Assembly: GCF_000234665.1 (NCBI RefSeq)
Contig: NC_018336.1
Location: 1,219,069 to 1,283,068, forward strand
Direction of reading: 5' to 3'
DNA length: 64,000 bases
DNA from: Leishmania mexicana MHOM/GT/2001/U1103
Taxonomy: Eukaryota > Euglenozoa > Kinetoplastea > Trypanosomatida > Trypanosomatidae
Numbering within the stretch: position 1 is the first letter of the stretch; every line of letters begins with the position of its first letter. The notes beneath the pieces were generated by a model, which worked only from the letters and a program-made list of their open reading frames with translations, had not been told where the DNA came from and did not search any database. Shown piece after piece: positions 32,601-43,107 of the stretch. The position numbers and the translations under genes were made by a program.

Positions 32601-34029
32601 CTCTCGCTCTCTCCTGTCCTACGCGATCGGCGGCCCGTGCGTCACGTCACTGCTCGTGTGCGTAGGCAGTGACGAGTCGAATGAGGCGGCCAAGAGAAGC
32701 CTGACCGACATGCATGCTCTGACCAAGCAGCCGAACCACACCAGCCGTGATGGCAGTGTAATGGCGTTCATTGACTACGCCAAGAAGGGCCTCGAGACGA
32801 ATAGGCTGAAGCTGGAGATGGCCCAAGGGGAGGAGCGTGATCGGCTCACGGCGGTCTTGAAGCGGCTGCAGATCATGCACGACGACTATGACCACCTTCT
32901 CAAGTGTCGTGGGGAGAGCATGCCGGCTTACTACATGGGCGACAAGCGCGCCAGCCCGGCACCGCACATGAACGGCGGCAAGCCGGAAGACGCTACTGAT
33001 GCGACTGCCTCAGCGCACGAGACGCCACAGAAGGATGTGGGCGTGAAGACGTCGGCGCCAATCCGAGTTTCTGCGGTTATCATGGACGGTGACGACGATG
33101 CCAGCGGCGCGGCTAACAAGACGCCGCTGGAAGTGACGGACAAGGAGCTGATTATCAATGAACAGCGCTACACCCCGACGGAGGTGGTACAGGTGAAGGG
33201 CGGGTCGATCCGGTCCGCCATGATGGATGAGGTGCACAAGATCGTGCTCGACGGCTACAATGCCGCCATACTGACGAGCGACGTCGGGGGCAGCACGGTG
33301 GGCATCTCGCTGGCGGTCAAGACTATCACTGCGATTTTGCGCGGCCTACCGAAAGACAGCGAGGCATTCTGGTCGGTGACCGTGTCGAAAGACAACAAGG
33401 TGAAGGACATGCTGGCCGATAACTCTCCCTACTACGATCTCCACCTCGCCACCTCACCCCTCTTTGGCAACGTGCCGTACGGCGCGAATATTGTGCCCTT
33501 CACAGAGGCGCAGGTGGAGACGATTGTGCGAGAGGTGCGCAACGAGGTGCGCGAAAAAGGTGGCGTAGGTTACATCGCCGCCGTTCTGCGCATCGTACAG
33601 TCGGACGGCGATGTCTGCGTGCCGTCCTTCCTTGTTGCCATCGCGGGGGAAAGCATCGAGGAGTACGAAAAGGTCCTCGCGACGCGCAGCAGCTCGGCAC
33701 TGCTCAGCACTGCCATTGGTGGCCCGTGCAACAGCATCTACGTGGCTGGCATCCGCGGCAAATCTGGCGAGGTGGCGCAGCCAGTGCTTGAACTGGCCGC
33801 GAAGATGATGCGTGTGCGTAATGGTCCCCTCCGCAGCTGCAGCCTGAATCGCTTCATCACCCAAACGGAGCTGGCGGTGGCGGCGATGCAGCGCAAGATT
33901 GAAGCCAGTGGCGGGGCACCGAACCCACAGTTGCTGTCACAGGTTGGCCGCATTGGGACGATGCTCAAGGATGCGCAGAACATGCTGAAATCGCCAGGTG
34001 GTAGCGCGCCGGCCGTCTACAAGCGTTAA
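29602..34029 (+). CDS. gene 4: SMYG-repeat protein with three pseudo-kinesin domains
   Basis: Protein of 1475 aa starting 'MASGTKKREKAGHRR'. Residues 1-110 are Ser/Ala/Pro-rich. The Gly/Met/Tyr repeat block spans about 113-287, with its regular core at 194-270. A Lys/Asp/Ala-rich charged linker reaches about 410. Three motor-like domains follow: A at about 412-733 ('GHNVSMLALCGSQP'), B at about 788-1112 ('GRNVALLSAETQSS') and C at about 1152-1475 ('GYNAAILTSDVGGS'). The kinesin-like last helix is clear in A ('NAIGGASRTVAIVQV') and B ('LLSYAIGGPCVTSLLVCV'). A neck-like segment follows ('TPTRSGNIKRFIDYTE' in A). The nucleotide-binding P-loop is absent. C shares 'SDVGGS' with the last domain of gene 2. 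It has the same A-B-C order as gene 1, so the two are probable whole-gene duplicates. Function unknown; cytoskeletal scaffold inferred. Confidence 0.93.
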   Translation: MASGTKKREKAGHRRSSLSNSGDKKPLSVPSSLPRRPSARVSASASKPAAPFAALQSDAKRAGTSAAPVPSSAVPTTAQVSFPDTSPVSGARSVPAPAVAPTTANAAPDSQNGMVADGYGWMGPAGYDSIGANGTGTMERNGFGSMGPGGYVMGDGRQIYLGGYGSMGPGGYDSMNGSVSGNYGFIGGGENVNPMGSMYCMGGNPMGSWYGMGGNSMGSMYGMGGMGSMYGMCGNPMGSMYGMGGMGSMYGMCGNPMGSMYGMGSMYGLSCYNGMGLGSNGASMYGIGRTNSRSSFRSTGGYVGGAFGSLWRAPSGYTSRPKQDISIPPPSSSLREEMPEGNGDTGGTSKDSGAKAAARGEATLGAEEGKTPAVEGTEADKKDADAKDAEKGRGRTVPTAMASSHRLTKQVNDNVHVIAVVPKESMLNRTDKSVTVGTTTYQMDEVAVAPVSVEKSDLLRDIVEQTHCGHNVSMLALCGSQPYTACTDPITAVVKRMMESFAEDKAQVTQVKASAVSFVETGNIIDLLEANAKPTKPEMGSNPIYGPCVMNASEKDIKLAAEATDIVTSTAAKAAKEGLVVITYKIKQIRPVTTIGAAPAKDVYVSSMLVAMVDDAGMQSLKVAEKHATTEPALIFTNAIGGASRTVAIVQVPEKDAEKLVGGAAAHSQHLREIKNTPTRSGNIKRFIDYTERAAAANTKASPETTAKIDRMLKDAKELLARPEQTPLMAYNLFGSNASTSPPEPVPQSGEGAAKKADAPAAPAAEKPAETIAEASDATPTVTPESEKQVRLVVCVDGTATIPAERVRADEVVVRAHPDEVPESDTLKTLRAVFGNGRNVALLSAETQSSIPLKDQYTWKSVADILTKAFESPPVQAKDTCIELFMSVVRKRQVLCDLMANGAGSAGPKPLGTASSPLFGPVLVDTTHKTLRQASDVKPALEQALQAAPGHLTEPDSMIVMTAVLKQLQANDDVAVASFMAASGPSAAGISGAMSKNPDYSRSLLSYAIGGPCVTSLLVCVGSDESNEAAKRSLTDMHALTKQPNHTSRDGSVMAFIDYAKKGLETNRLKLEMAQGEERDRLTAVLKRLQIMHDDYDHLLKCRGESMPAYYMGDKRASPAPHMNGGKPEDATDATASAHETPQKDVGVKTSAPIRVSAVIMDGDDDASGAANKTPLEVTDKELIINEQRYTPTEVVQVKGGSIRSAMMDEVHKIVLDGYNAAILTSDVGGSTVGISLAVKTITAILRGLPKDSEAFWSVTVSKDNKVKDMLADNSPYYDLHLATSPLFGNVPYGANIVPFTEAQVETIVREVRNEVREKGGVGYIAAVLRIVQSDGDVCVPSFLVAIAGESIEEYEKVLATRSSSALLSTAIGGPCNSIYVAGIRGKSGEVAQPVLELAAKMMRVRNGPLRSCSLNRFITQTELAVAAMQRKIEASGGAPNPQLLSQVGRIGTMLKDAQNMLKSPGGSAPAVYKR
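30181..30410 (+). repeat. SMYG repeat core of gene 4
   Basis: Highly regular in-frame repeats. The 60-bp units 30241-30300 and 30301-30360 differ at only three positions and encode the same 20-residue pattern (GSMYGMGGMGSMYGMCGNPM in phase), except Asn-Ser versus Asn-Pro. A third partial copy begins at 30361. Confidence 0.93.
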
Positions 34030-36680
34030 CCGGGATCGCATATCCGGTGATCCACACATCATTTTTTTTTTCTTGTCGCCCCTCCCTCCTTGCAGCGCTC
34101 GCAGGTGTCTTCGGGCTGCGCCCTCTGCCTCTTTCCCATGTACCGGAGGTGCCGTGTCTGTGATTCGTTTCGTGTTTTCGCGTGCCGGAGTGGCTCTCTC
34201 TCTTTTCCCCTGCGCCTGTGTACATGTGTGTGTGTGCTGAAAAAGGGTTCACCGCCTTTTTTCTTTTTCTTCTCTGCCATATGTCTCTCTTCTGGGTGTC
34301 TGTTCATTTTTCTCCCTCTCTATGCATAAGTTCCCACTCGCACCCGCCCTACTCGGACGTCTTTCCTTTTGCTCCGTTGTATTCGCTGTTGTATGTGCCC
34401 ATTCGACACCGTCGTCGTTCCTCTCCTTTTTTGTCTGCCCTTTCTGTGATTAGACTTGGTTACATTCCTTTTGCCGGGTAGAAACGGAACCCCGTCTCTC
34501 GTGCTGTGGGCCTGTGGCTCGATGTGTATTGATGCATTCCGTAGGCTGTTTCTGTCCTTTTTCATTTTTTGTTGTTGTTGTTCAGTGGCCCTCCCTTCTT
34601 CTTTCTCTAGCAGTTCTCACTCTCCTCTTTCGCATGAGGCGATATTCTCCCATCCAATGTCTTTCACCCCTCCCCTCCCCCACCTCGTCCAGCATTTCTT
34701 TCTCTCCGTCTCCCGTCCTTCTTCGCAATGTGAAAATCGAACACCGACATTAGCTCGCACCCCCGCTTTGACTGAATAACACAACAAGAGCAGAAAAGGT
34801 GCGCATAGGCACCGCAGAAACGCGAGTTGCCCGAGCCTGCGCGCATGTGTCCGAAAAAGAGGGCGCATGAAAGGCAAGGCAAAACGGGAGATGGAGGATG
34901 GGCTGTGGGGGGAGGGAGGCGGAAAGAGATTCCATAGTAGAACCAATGTGCATTCCCCGTTATATGTGCGAAGCCTTTCTTCCTTTACTCCTTATGTGTT
35001 TGTGGGCGCTCTTTATCTGATGTTGGCCGATTCTGTTTTTCTTTTTATTCGATGTGCTTATGTCTGTGAATGTCACTCCCTTCCAAGCCCCCCCTCTCCC
35101 TGTCGGTGGTGGGCCTCAACTGTGTCGTGCCGTGTCTGACTATTCGTTGAGATCTCTATGTGCTTTTCTATCTGCTTGTGTGCGCACCCTCTGTGCCCAT
35201 TTCTTTTTCGACATGTGCGATAAAAGTTTGAGTGACGTTGCACTTGGTTTGCGGCTCTTTTTTTTCAGGGTTCTCTTCTGTTCAAACCGGTACGCGAGTA
35301 CAGGGCACCTCATCATTGTTCCACACGGTCACCTCCCCCTTTTTTTCTGTTTGCGGGGTGGGGGTGTCCTAAAGTTGATCGGCTTTCATATACATGCTCT
35401 CGTTTTTCCTTCTCCCTTTTTTGTTGTTGTCTCGGCAATGAAGGGGAGCTCTCGTACGGTCGACTTTTTCTTTTCGACGAGCGACTCCTACACCTGTGGA
35501 GGCACTGGCTGATTTTCCTTTCCTTCTCTGAGGCATTTCGTTTAGGCTCGTAGGATTCATTGCTTGTGCGCAGTATACACGTAGCAGGCGTTTGTCTCGC
35601 GTGACTATTACGCATCTGTCATTGAGCCATCAATGCACGTGCTTTGCGAACCTCTGCCTCAAGAGATTTCCTCTCCACCGCCTCCTACGGCCGGACTAGG
35701 CGAGGTCCGATTTTCGGAGGGGGTGAGAGCGACTTGTTGCCCATGTCGTAAGTGGCCATGTATAGGCCTAAACAGGCAAATATTATGAATATCGTACACT
35801 TTTTTTTCTTCCTGCGTGTGTGTGGGTGTGCGTGTCTGCTTTACGCAGGCCACCTTCGACAACTTTGGTACAAGAAAAAACGAGAAAAGACACAAAAAGG
35901 ACGAAGGCACCATCGCTAGTCCCACCCCGCGCGTATCGTGGGTAAGCCAACTGTGTCGCATGAATTGGCCTGTCGGTGGTATATATATATTTTTTCTGCC
36001 CTCCTCATTCGCATCCCCTTAACCACGCCCCCTTCCTCTTCACCCCGGCTTCGACATGGTGCCCTGACCAGACATCATGGCGAGTTTAGGCGGACCAGCG
36101 GATCGAATGAGACGGAGCGCGTCAGTCTATCCATGCGTCTCTCTGTGTGTTTGAGCGGTGTATTGTACGTGCATCAACAGAGGAAAGGGAGATTGCTTCC
36201 CCCGCGGCTACGAGCTGGGCTTAACTGGTGTTTTCATATGACCCTTGTTTGTCGCCTCCATGTCGGGAAGAGGCCAGGTAAGTGGTGTAGAAGGAGGCGG
36301 GGGGGCGGGGCGAGACTGCGGAGATAGAACCTCTACCCTTCTGTCTGTAGCCTCTTCTGTTCTCGCCGTCCCCTTGCGACTTTTCTTCCGCAGATGACTT
36401 TGGTTTGTCTCACTGTCCCTGCCTTCTCTTTCTCCTACGTTCACAATCACCTTCTTTTCCGCGCCCCCTCCCCGCCAAAACGCGCACGTAATTGGTACAG
36501 CACTGGCATTTCCTCTCATGTATAGTTATATAAACATACACCTCCTCAGTGCGCTTCATTCTCCCGCTGTCTGTCTCTCTCGCTCTCTCCCCGTCGCCTT
36601 CCTCTCCACACACGCGCACAGCGCAGCACATTTTCTCGCTAACGCGTTCCCTACTCCCCTTCGCCTCTCTTGTCGCAGTC
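34030..36680. other. 2.7-kb spacer between genes 4 and 5
   Basis: No gene is seen. It is CT/TG-rich, with a GTT run near 34570-34582 and a pure (AT)5 run at 35981-35990. A purine-rich patch lies at 34780-34940. It holds the probable 3' UTR of gene 4 and, at the end, the splice-acceptor zone of gene 5. Confidence 0.65.
36560..36621 (+). promoter_or_regulatory. candidate trans-splice acceptor of gene 5
   Basis: A long CT tract with a ctgtctgtctctctcgctct core is followed by AG at 36620-36621. This gives a 5' UTR of about 59 bases before the ATG at 36681 and supports that start. Confidence 0.45.
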
Positions 36681-39023
36681 ATGAGCGCCATTGTTCCCCC
36701 TCCGCCGTCGGGCTCCATTCTGCAGAAGCAGAGCAGCTTTTCGCGACCGAAGGCGAACAGTGCCGCCGCCATCACATCCGGAACCGAGACTCACGGCGCA
36801 GGCGGTGCGCCTGCTGCCAATGGCCAATCAACAGTACCGAGTGCTGCCGCTCAGAAGCCAGCCATGACGCTGCACCGCCCCGACCCCGCTGGCGCCCCCC
36901 TGGCTGCCGCCCCACTTGCTGGCGGTCCCCCCGCTGTATTCCCGGGGCCTCCGGCTGGCGCACCAAAAAAGCAGCCTGGCGTTGCGCCCGTCGGTTACCC
37001 TAATCAGCCCGCGGCGCCGCCGGGCATGTGGGGGCCCAAAGGTCAAATTGCCCCCGGTTCTCTGGGCATGACTCCTGCGCCGGGAGTGAGGCACGTTGCA
37101 CCCCCTCCGGCTGTTCCGCCGGCGACTTCTCCGGCCGCTGCCGCGCAGCCACCCCAGCCGCCCAGCATGGCTCGCCACAACAGTATGAACGGCAAGGCCT
37201 ACGGCTCCATGGGTGGCGGTTTTGGCTCTATGGGGGCGGGCCAGATGGCTGGGTCTGCCTACGGCGTCATGGGTGCCCCATACGGCTCCATGGGCGCCGG
37301 CTACGGTAGCATGAACGGGAACGTGAATGGCGGCGGCAGCGCGTACGGCGCCATGGGCGGCCAGGGGGCCAGCCTCTATGGATCCATGGGCGGGGAGAAC
37401 AACATGGGCTCGTTGGCGGGGAGCCAAATGGGATCGATGTACGGCATGGACGGCCCTGGCTCCATGATAGGCGGCTCCATGATGATGCCGATGAGCTCCA
37501 TGTACGGCATGGGAGGCCCGGTGGGCTCGATGTACGGCATGGGCGGAATGAGCACGATGGGTATCGCGGCGCAGTGGGGCAGCCTTGCCAACATGAGCAT
37601 GGGCGGCCACGGCAGCCAGGTGAAGCGCAGTAGGATCTCGAGCGGCTACGGCGGCTTCGTGCCCGAGGCAACTCGCGTGGACATTGACAAGCTGTGCCCG
37701 GAAATCGGCACCTTCGAGAATGCCAAGGACCTGCCACGCAGCGGCAAGCGCGGCGGCAACCACCTGTACAGCCGTGGCAAGCACGAAAAGCCGGTGGCGA
37801 CGGGCAACTCTACCGTGACAGCCTTGACTATCCGTCGCAAGTCCGACGTCAAGTTGGGCAGCGGCGCAGCCAGTGCCAGCAACGGTGCGACCACTCACTC
37901 GGAGGCCAAGGTGAGCCGCGGGGCGTCGCGTGCGTTACCGTCTACGGCGACTGGTGGCAACGGGGCCGCCAGCAAGCTGCGCGCGAAGGTGCCATCGAAC
38001 TACAACGTGCACTCGCTCATTCTGGTTGAGAAGGCCACCGGCGCCGATGTGACCACTGTGAAGGACCCCAGTACTGTCGTCTTCGAGAAGGACGGCAGGA
38101 AGGAGACGTTCGAGGTGGACGAGGCCCTGTCGCTCGCCTCGGCGAAGGACGACGTTGACTCGGTGCTTCTTTCGGAGCTGCGCGGCAACTGGTTCAATGG
38201 TCACAACTCGGCACTTATGCTGTGCGCCGGTAAGGGCAGGGTCGAGGCAACGCAGGACGTGGCGCGCCAGTTTCTGCGCAAGTGCGTGGAGCGCCTGGAG
38301 AAGAACGAGACGGACATGGCTGTCAAGTTCGACATCACGATGACGATGGTGTCGCTCCGCTGTGCCGACCAGTGCTGCGACCTCCTCAAACCTGGCGCCG
38401 CGTACGAGAAGGTGATGATGGGCTCGTCGCCCGTGTACGGCCCATGCCTACTGGAGCTGGAGACGAAGGTGCACAAGACAGCGAGCGAGTGCGTCAGCTC
38501 CTTCGACGCCGGACTGAAGAACGCCAAGGAGGAGAAAGAGATCGTTGCCGCTTTCTTCGTTCTCAAGACGATCAAGAAGACGGGTTCAGAGGAGGAGGTT
38601 CACTTGTCCTCCCTGTGCATCGCACTCTGTGGCGAGACGGTGGCGCACAAGACAGATATTCGCGACAAGGCTGCGTCGTCGCCGCACCGCCTTTTTCGCT
38701 ACGCCGTCGATGGCGCCTGCGTCACCGTAAGCGGCCTGTGCATTACCTCGAAGGATGTGGACGCCCGCGAAGGTCTCGAGGTGGAGCGCAAGATGCGCGA
38801 GGTGAAGAACCAGCCGCCGCGCAGCGGTAACGTGAAGCGCTTCGTGGACTACACGTACAAGGAGATCATGCGCCAGAAGGAGAAGTTGGAATCCGCGACC
38901 GGGTCGGAAAAGAAGACGTGTGAGGCGCAGATTGAACGGATGGAAGAGATGGTCAAGGACGCTAAGGAGCTCCTCACGTCGCCCGAGAAAACGCAGCCGA
39001 AGGGCTACTCCATGGGCCGCTAA
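36681..39023 (+). CDS. gene 5: SMYG-repeat protein with one pseudo-kinesin domain
   Basis: Protein of 780 aa. The frame is open back to a GTG at 36549, but GTG is not a usual nuclear start in this group and that stretch is translated CT tract, so the first ATG at 36681 ('MSAIVPPPPSGS') is used. Residues 1-165 are Pro/Ala/Gly-rich. Residues about 169-299 are the Gly/Met/Tyr/Ser repeat block. A basic linker spans about 300-440. A single motor-like domain fills about 441-780. Its landmarks are 'FEVDEAL', then 'WFNGHNSALMLCAGKG' at the P-loop position, 'FDITMTMVSLRCADQCCDLL' at the kinesin SYLEIYNE..DLL position, 'SSPVYGPCLL', 'LFRYAVDGACVTVSGLC' and 'PPRSGNVKRFVDYT'. A helical tail ends in 'KDAKELLTSPEKTQPKGY'. 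Catalytic motifs are absent. Closest in design to gene 6. Confidence 0.93.
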   Translation: MSAIVPPPPSGSILQKQSSFSRPKANSAAAITSGTETHGAGGAPAANGQSTVPSAAAQKPAMTLHRPDPAGAPLAAAPLAGGPPAVFPGPPAGAPKKQPGVAPVGYPNQPAAPPGMWGPKGQIAPGSLGMTPAPGVRHVAPPPAVPPATSPAAAAQPPQPPSMARHNSMNGKAYGSMGGGFGSMGAGQMAGSAYGVMGAPYGSMGAGYGSMNGNVNGGGSAYGAMGGQGASLYGSMGGENNMGSLAGSQMGSMYGMDGPGSMIGGSMMMPMSSMYGMGGPVGSMYGMGGMSTMGIAAQWGSLANMSMGGHGSQVKRSRISSGYGGFVPEATRVDIDKLCPEIGTFENAKDLPRSGKRGGNHLYSRGKHEKPVATGNSTVTALTIRRKSDVKLGSGAASASNGATTHSEAKVSRGASRALPSTATGGNGAASKLRAKVPSNYNVHSLILVEKATGADVTTVKDPSTVVFEKDGRKETFEVDEALSLASAKDDVDSVLLSELRGNWFNGHNSALMLCAGKGRVEATQDVARQFLRKCVERLEKNETDMAVKFDITMTMVSLRCADQCCDLLKPGAAYEKVMMGSSPVYGPCLLELETKVHKTASECVSSFDAGLKNAKEEKEIVAAFFVLKTIKKTGSEEEVHLSSLCIALCGETVAHKTDIRDKAASSPHRLFRYAVDGACVTVSGLCITSKDVDAREGLEVERKMREVKNQPPRSGNVKRFVDYTYKEIMRQKEKLESATGSEKKTCEAQIERMEEMVKDAKELLTSPEKTQPKGYSMGR
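37186..37575 (+). repeat. SMYG repeat block of gene 5
   Basis: Imperfect units 'GSMGGGFGSMGAGQMAG', 'GSMYGMDGPGSMIGG' and 'MSSMYGMGGPVGSMYGMGGM'. It is less regular than in genes 4 and 6. Confidence 0.85.
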
Positions 39024-40589
39024 AGCGCTTCCAAGCGACGAGAAGCTGGCGCGGCGACGTCGTGAATACATCACCCCCTTCCTTCCCGGGTGCCCCTGCG
39101 CCCTTTTGCTGTTTTTTCCATTCCGTCCTCCCGGTGCGTGCGTGCGTGTGCGCAGTGGCGCAGAGGGATGGTGGGGAACGCCCCGGCTGGAGGCTGACCA
39201 AGGCATGCGCACATCCGCGGCAAATGATGTATCGCCTCCTCTTGGCGTTGGTTCATTTATTCCCGCCTGCTCCCTTCTTTTCCTGGCATAACAAAACATC
39301 GTCCGTGTCATGCGTCTCTCTCTCTTTCTCGCTTCATTGTCATCGTTGGCATCGTGATGGTGGGCACGAGCCTCACATGTAGGCGTGGATGTCCTCGTTG
39401 TAGTTGTCTGTGTATGTTGTTCTTGCGTGACCGACGCACCCACACTTTGTATGGGAAGCCATTTTTTTTTCGTTGCGGCCCTTCCTTCTTCGATTCGGTT
39501 GGTCGTATGTGCACAGTCCTCTCCATGGGCCCCTCCCTTTCTTGCCCACTACTTTACTCATTTTCACCTTCATTGTGTCTCTCACGTCTGTTGTGCGTTG
39601 GCTTGTTGTCGTCGTGTATCTCGTTGAGCTTTCCCGTTCCTCCTCTGATGAGCGCTCCGCCCCACTCTTCCCCTCTCACTAGTCCCACGGCGTTGCCGAA
39701 CTTCCACCCTACGCACCTTCGTTTGGTGTGTTGCACCGCAAACCTTGAGGTCTTCTCTCGTGTTCTCCTCTCGCATTTGCCAGCGCCGCACCCCGAACAA
39801 CAAAAAACAAGATGCAGTGATAACGAGGCATGCATGTGGGAGGACAGGGACAAGCAAAACGAAAAAAAAGGTTAGGAAAGTGAGAGGAGTGAGAAAGAGT
39901 GCTGATGTGTTTGCACACGTGGTGGCGAACCGTGTATTTGTGGAGCCCACATTCATCTCCCCCTCCCTCCTCCCTCCCCTCCCTAAGCACACAGACAGAC
40001 ACGTTTTTTTCGGTTTCTTTCACGTCCAAGTATTTACTCTCTGTTCACGGTATGTGTTAGGTAATGCGCGACTGTGTTGATGTGTGAGGACTCTCTTGCG
40101 CGTTCTTTTTTTTCGTTGTTGTTGAACATCATTATATCGTTTTTCGTCCTTTACTTACTTTGTTTTTTTTCTCCCACCTCCACCTTGCATGCTCGTGAGC
40201 CCGCACGTGTGCGTGTGTGTGTGTGGAAGAGGCATGTCCGGTACAGCCTATTCATCTCTAAGGTCCTTTTCATCCTCCTTTCCTCTCCTACCACTCCACA
40301 TACTTAGCCGCCCATGAACATGCGATGAGGAAAAAAAAATTAGCAAGGAAACTCAAGGGGTGAGGCGCGGAGACGCTGAGTTATCCCCTTCCTCTCTATC
40401 TCGCAGCATTGTTCTTCCCTTCGCTTGTGAATTATTCTCTTGCTGCCATTCCCACTGTGCGCATGTGTATCTGAGGTGGCATTGTCCCTTCACCTTTCCC
40501 CTTTTCGGCGTCTCTTCCTTTTCCGTTTGTATTACTCTCGACTCGTGAGAGAGATCTTCTACCAATGAGCACCCCAGCACGCCCCCCTT

Positions 40590-40905
40590 CCCCACCACCG
40601 GCACGACAGGCGTGACCGCCACCCGCCCTCGAGGAGGACCGTAGACGCGGCCCGCTTGTATGGTGGCGTGCGGCCCCGCCGAGTGTGTTTGGCGCCGGTC
40701 GCGCCGCACGCACAGGAGGAGCAGGCGATGAAGGGGCGGGGCGAGCGTGCGGGACGCATGGCGCGATTCGATGGGCGGAGGTGTCGTCCTAGGGGAGGGG
40801 TATTTGTCGCCAGTGCGACAGAGCTAGGTGAACTGTGGCTGCATGCCGATGCTTGTCGACATGCTCGTGTTGGGGCTGACACACGCCAAGAATAAAAAGA
40901 ATGGC
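40590..40905 (+). mobile_element. possible degenerate retroposon remnant
   Basis: A GC-rich, high-complexity block of about 300 bp lies inside CT-rich spacer and ends in an A-rich tail (aagaataaaaagaatgg, about 40889-40905). The look is that of a decayed SIDER-like insertion lacking its 5' signature. I cannot place it in a family by eye. It could also be ordinary 3' UTR. Confidence 0.3.
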
Positions 40906-42448
40906 GCTACTGTTGTCTTTTATATTATTATTATTCGTTCTTGTCATTCGGATGTCCTCAGCTTCTTCTATTTCAATGTTGTGTTGCGCTGCGTTCTTTT
41001 TTTTCCTTTTGCGTATGTCCATGTGTACTTCCTGTGCTCTTGTCTCTCTTTTGTTGTTTCGTCGAGGTATTGGTGTGGGGGTGCGGACATGTCCGCTTGG
41101 GGGGCGAACGTCTCTGTGAATATTCGCCTCTCCTCCCCTTTCCATCTTTTTTTCATAAATTCGTTTTTCGTTTTCCTCTTTAGCTGCTGCCTGCTTCAAC
41201 ACCTCTACTCTTCCGTCTCTCTCGCTTTTGCTCTCTTAGTTCTCCCTGCATCTTCTTGAGTTTCTCTGTTTTCGTGTCTCTCACGTCAGGCCGAGACGTC
41301 CGTCAATGGCTATACCGGTTCTTGCGGGGAAAAGCGATGACAACGCTTATTGCATCTCGCGGCAGCCGCTGACGGCGTCTCTGTGGGTGGGGTGTCCGTG
41401 CGCGTGCATGTGATATGTCCGCCTGCTCCTTTTGTATTTCTCTCGCTTCTCTCGTCTACTGTATTCACTTTTTCCTTCTTCTCGAATCTCTTGGTATGCA
41501 TACGCCTCAATGCATATGTGCGTGTCTTGGAGTCTTTATGTATGCTCACGAGCCAGAACTGATATTGCTGAATATTCTGCGCATTTCCGTGCCTTCTCTC
41601 AAGATGCGCGTATGTGTGTGTGGTTACATGGTGTTACCATGGGTACCTCCTCCTTTTATATTTTGTTTTCTTGCTGATAATCTTTATGTGTCTCCTGTTC
41701 CGCTTCATTCCCGTCAGTTTTGCTTCTTTGGGTGGTGGTGGGTTGACTTTATTCTCTTCACGTTCCAGTACGCTCTCTTCCTCCCCTCTCCTGGCCATGC
41801 GCACCCCTTGTCTGTTTCCATGCCGACGTGTGCGTATGTGGGGCTGTGCGTTTTGTTTGCCTTATGGCTTCAGGCTCGATTTTCTCTTCATCGCTGCCTT
41901 ACATTTCTTTGTATGTGTTGTGCTTTGAGATGTCTCGATGATGTTTCATTGCGTGTGCTGAGTTGCTGAGAAATGCCATCCATGAAGAAAAAAAGACACC
42001 GAGGGACACAAGAGTCGCCTGACCCCCCCCCCCATCCCGCCACCGTCTCTTCGCCTTTCCACCATCACGGCAAAGAGACAAAACAGCATCGGCCACCGCG
42101 AAATCAAAAAGAAATGGTGGGCTCCGGGTGGACCTCCCTCCCTCCCCCCCGCCACATACTTTCTCTCCACATGCGCAGACGGTGATTGACTGCCGTCTCC
42201 TCTCTCTCTCTCCGTCCAGCCTCCCTCCCTTGTGACGATGGGGAAGAGCCCTTCGACGTGAGGGATATGGAAGCGTGCGATGGAAAAGAGGGGGAGCACA
42301 ACAAGTTTGCGTCCACGCACGTGTACTGCTAACATTGCACCCCGTCCCCCCTACTTGTCCTGCATGGAGGCATGCAACGGCTCTCTCTCCTTGTGTTTCT
42401 ACTCTCCCCTTTATCCTCTCCTCCACTCTCTCTCCACGATGGCATCTG

Positions 42449-42478
42449 CATATATATGTATATATATACATATATATG
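42449..42478. repeat. perfect 30-bp TA-rich palindrome
   Basis: Three 10-base blocks, each self-complementary (catatatatg, tatatatata, catatatatg), form a perfect 30-base palindrome that could fold into a hairpin in the 3' UTR of gene 5 or in DNA. Confidence 0.85.
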
Positions 42479-42900
42479 TGCGTCATTCCCAGTGTGCTCT
42501 CTCATGTTGTCTACCCCTGAAAACACCAGCAAGCAAACATCCCTCACCACCTGCCCCACCCCGCCCTCCTTCATCCTCTAGTCGCGTTTTTTCTTGTTCT
42601 CCTATTCCGTTGTGCGTGGATCGCACCCACGCAGGCCTCGCCCACCGCCCCCTTCGCGGTGCAGCGTATCAAAGGACATCCTGCCTCCTCCCCTCCTGCA
42701 CACGTGAGCGGATTCACCTCTTCATCGTTCTCTTTTGTTTTTCTTTCGTGTCGCTGTTGTGAGCTGCATCTCTACCCCCTCCCCCCTCTCGACGGTTGTC
42801 ATTTTCCGGCTCGTCACTGCCGTGCCCCCTCCCTTTTTTTTCTTCGCTGGGCTTTGTTGTCACGGGCAAGCCAACCTGTGAACCGTTCCCTCGCTTGATT

Positions 42901-42938
42901 ATCTTTCTCTGTGCGTCTCCGCTGTCATCATCTTTTAG
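42901..42938 (+). promoter_or_regulatory. candidate trans-splice acceptor of gene 6
   Basis: A pyrimidine-rich tract ends in tcatcttttag with AG at 42937-42938. This gives a 5' UTR of about 169 bases. Confidence 0.4.
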
Positions 42939-43107
42939 GCATATCGTTTGCGTTCCACACACGGGGTCAAGCTGATCTACTTCCCCCCTCCCCACGACCA
43001 CGCTTGCATGCCAACGCACCGGCAGCAGGTGTAGCGACACACTACATCGTAGAACACTTCCCCCTCCTATCCGCGCTCGACAGATTGGCGTTTCTACATC
43101 AAGAACC

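Larger units (their letters stand above)
39024..43107. other. 4-kb spacer between genes 5 and 6
   Basis: No gene is seen. It is CT/TG-rich, with a GC-rich complex block at about 40590-40900 described separately, a poly-C run near 42023-42032 and a perfect TA-rich palindrome at 42449-42478. The last 170 bases are the probable 5' UTR of gene 6. Confidence 0.65.

Noticed and set aside
29602..34029. Structural collagen-like or egg-shell-like protein from Gly/Met/Tyr repeats
   Set aside because: There is no signal peptide or Gly-X-Y periodicity, and most of each protein is globular motor-like domain.
36549..36680. Upstream extension of gene 5 and the similar one of gene 8 (59614-59718)
   Set aside because: Both begin at GTG, not ATG. 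The gene 5 extension is translated pyrimidine tract and the gene 8 GTG lies before the likely splice site, so they are untranslated leader.
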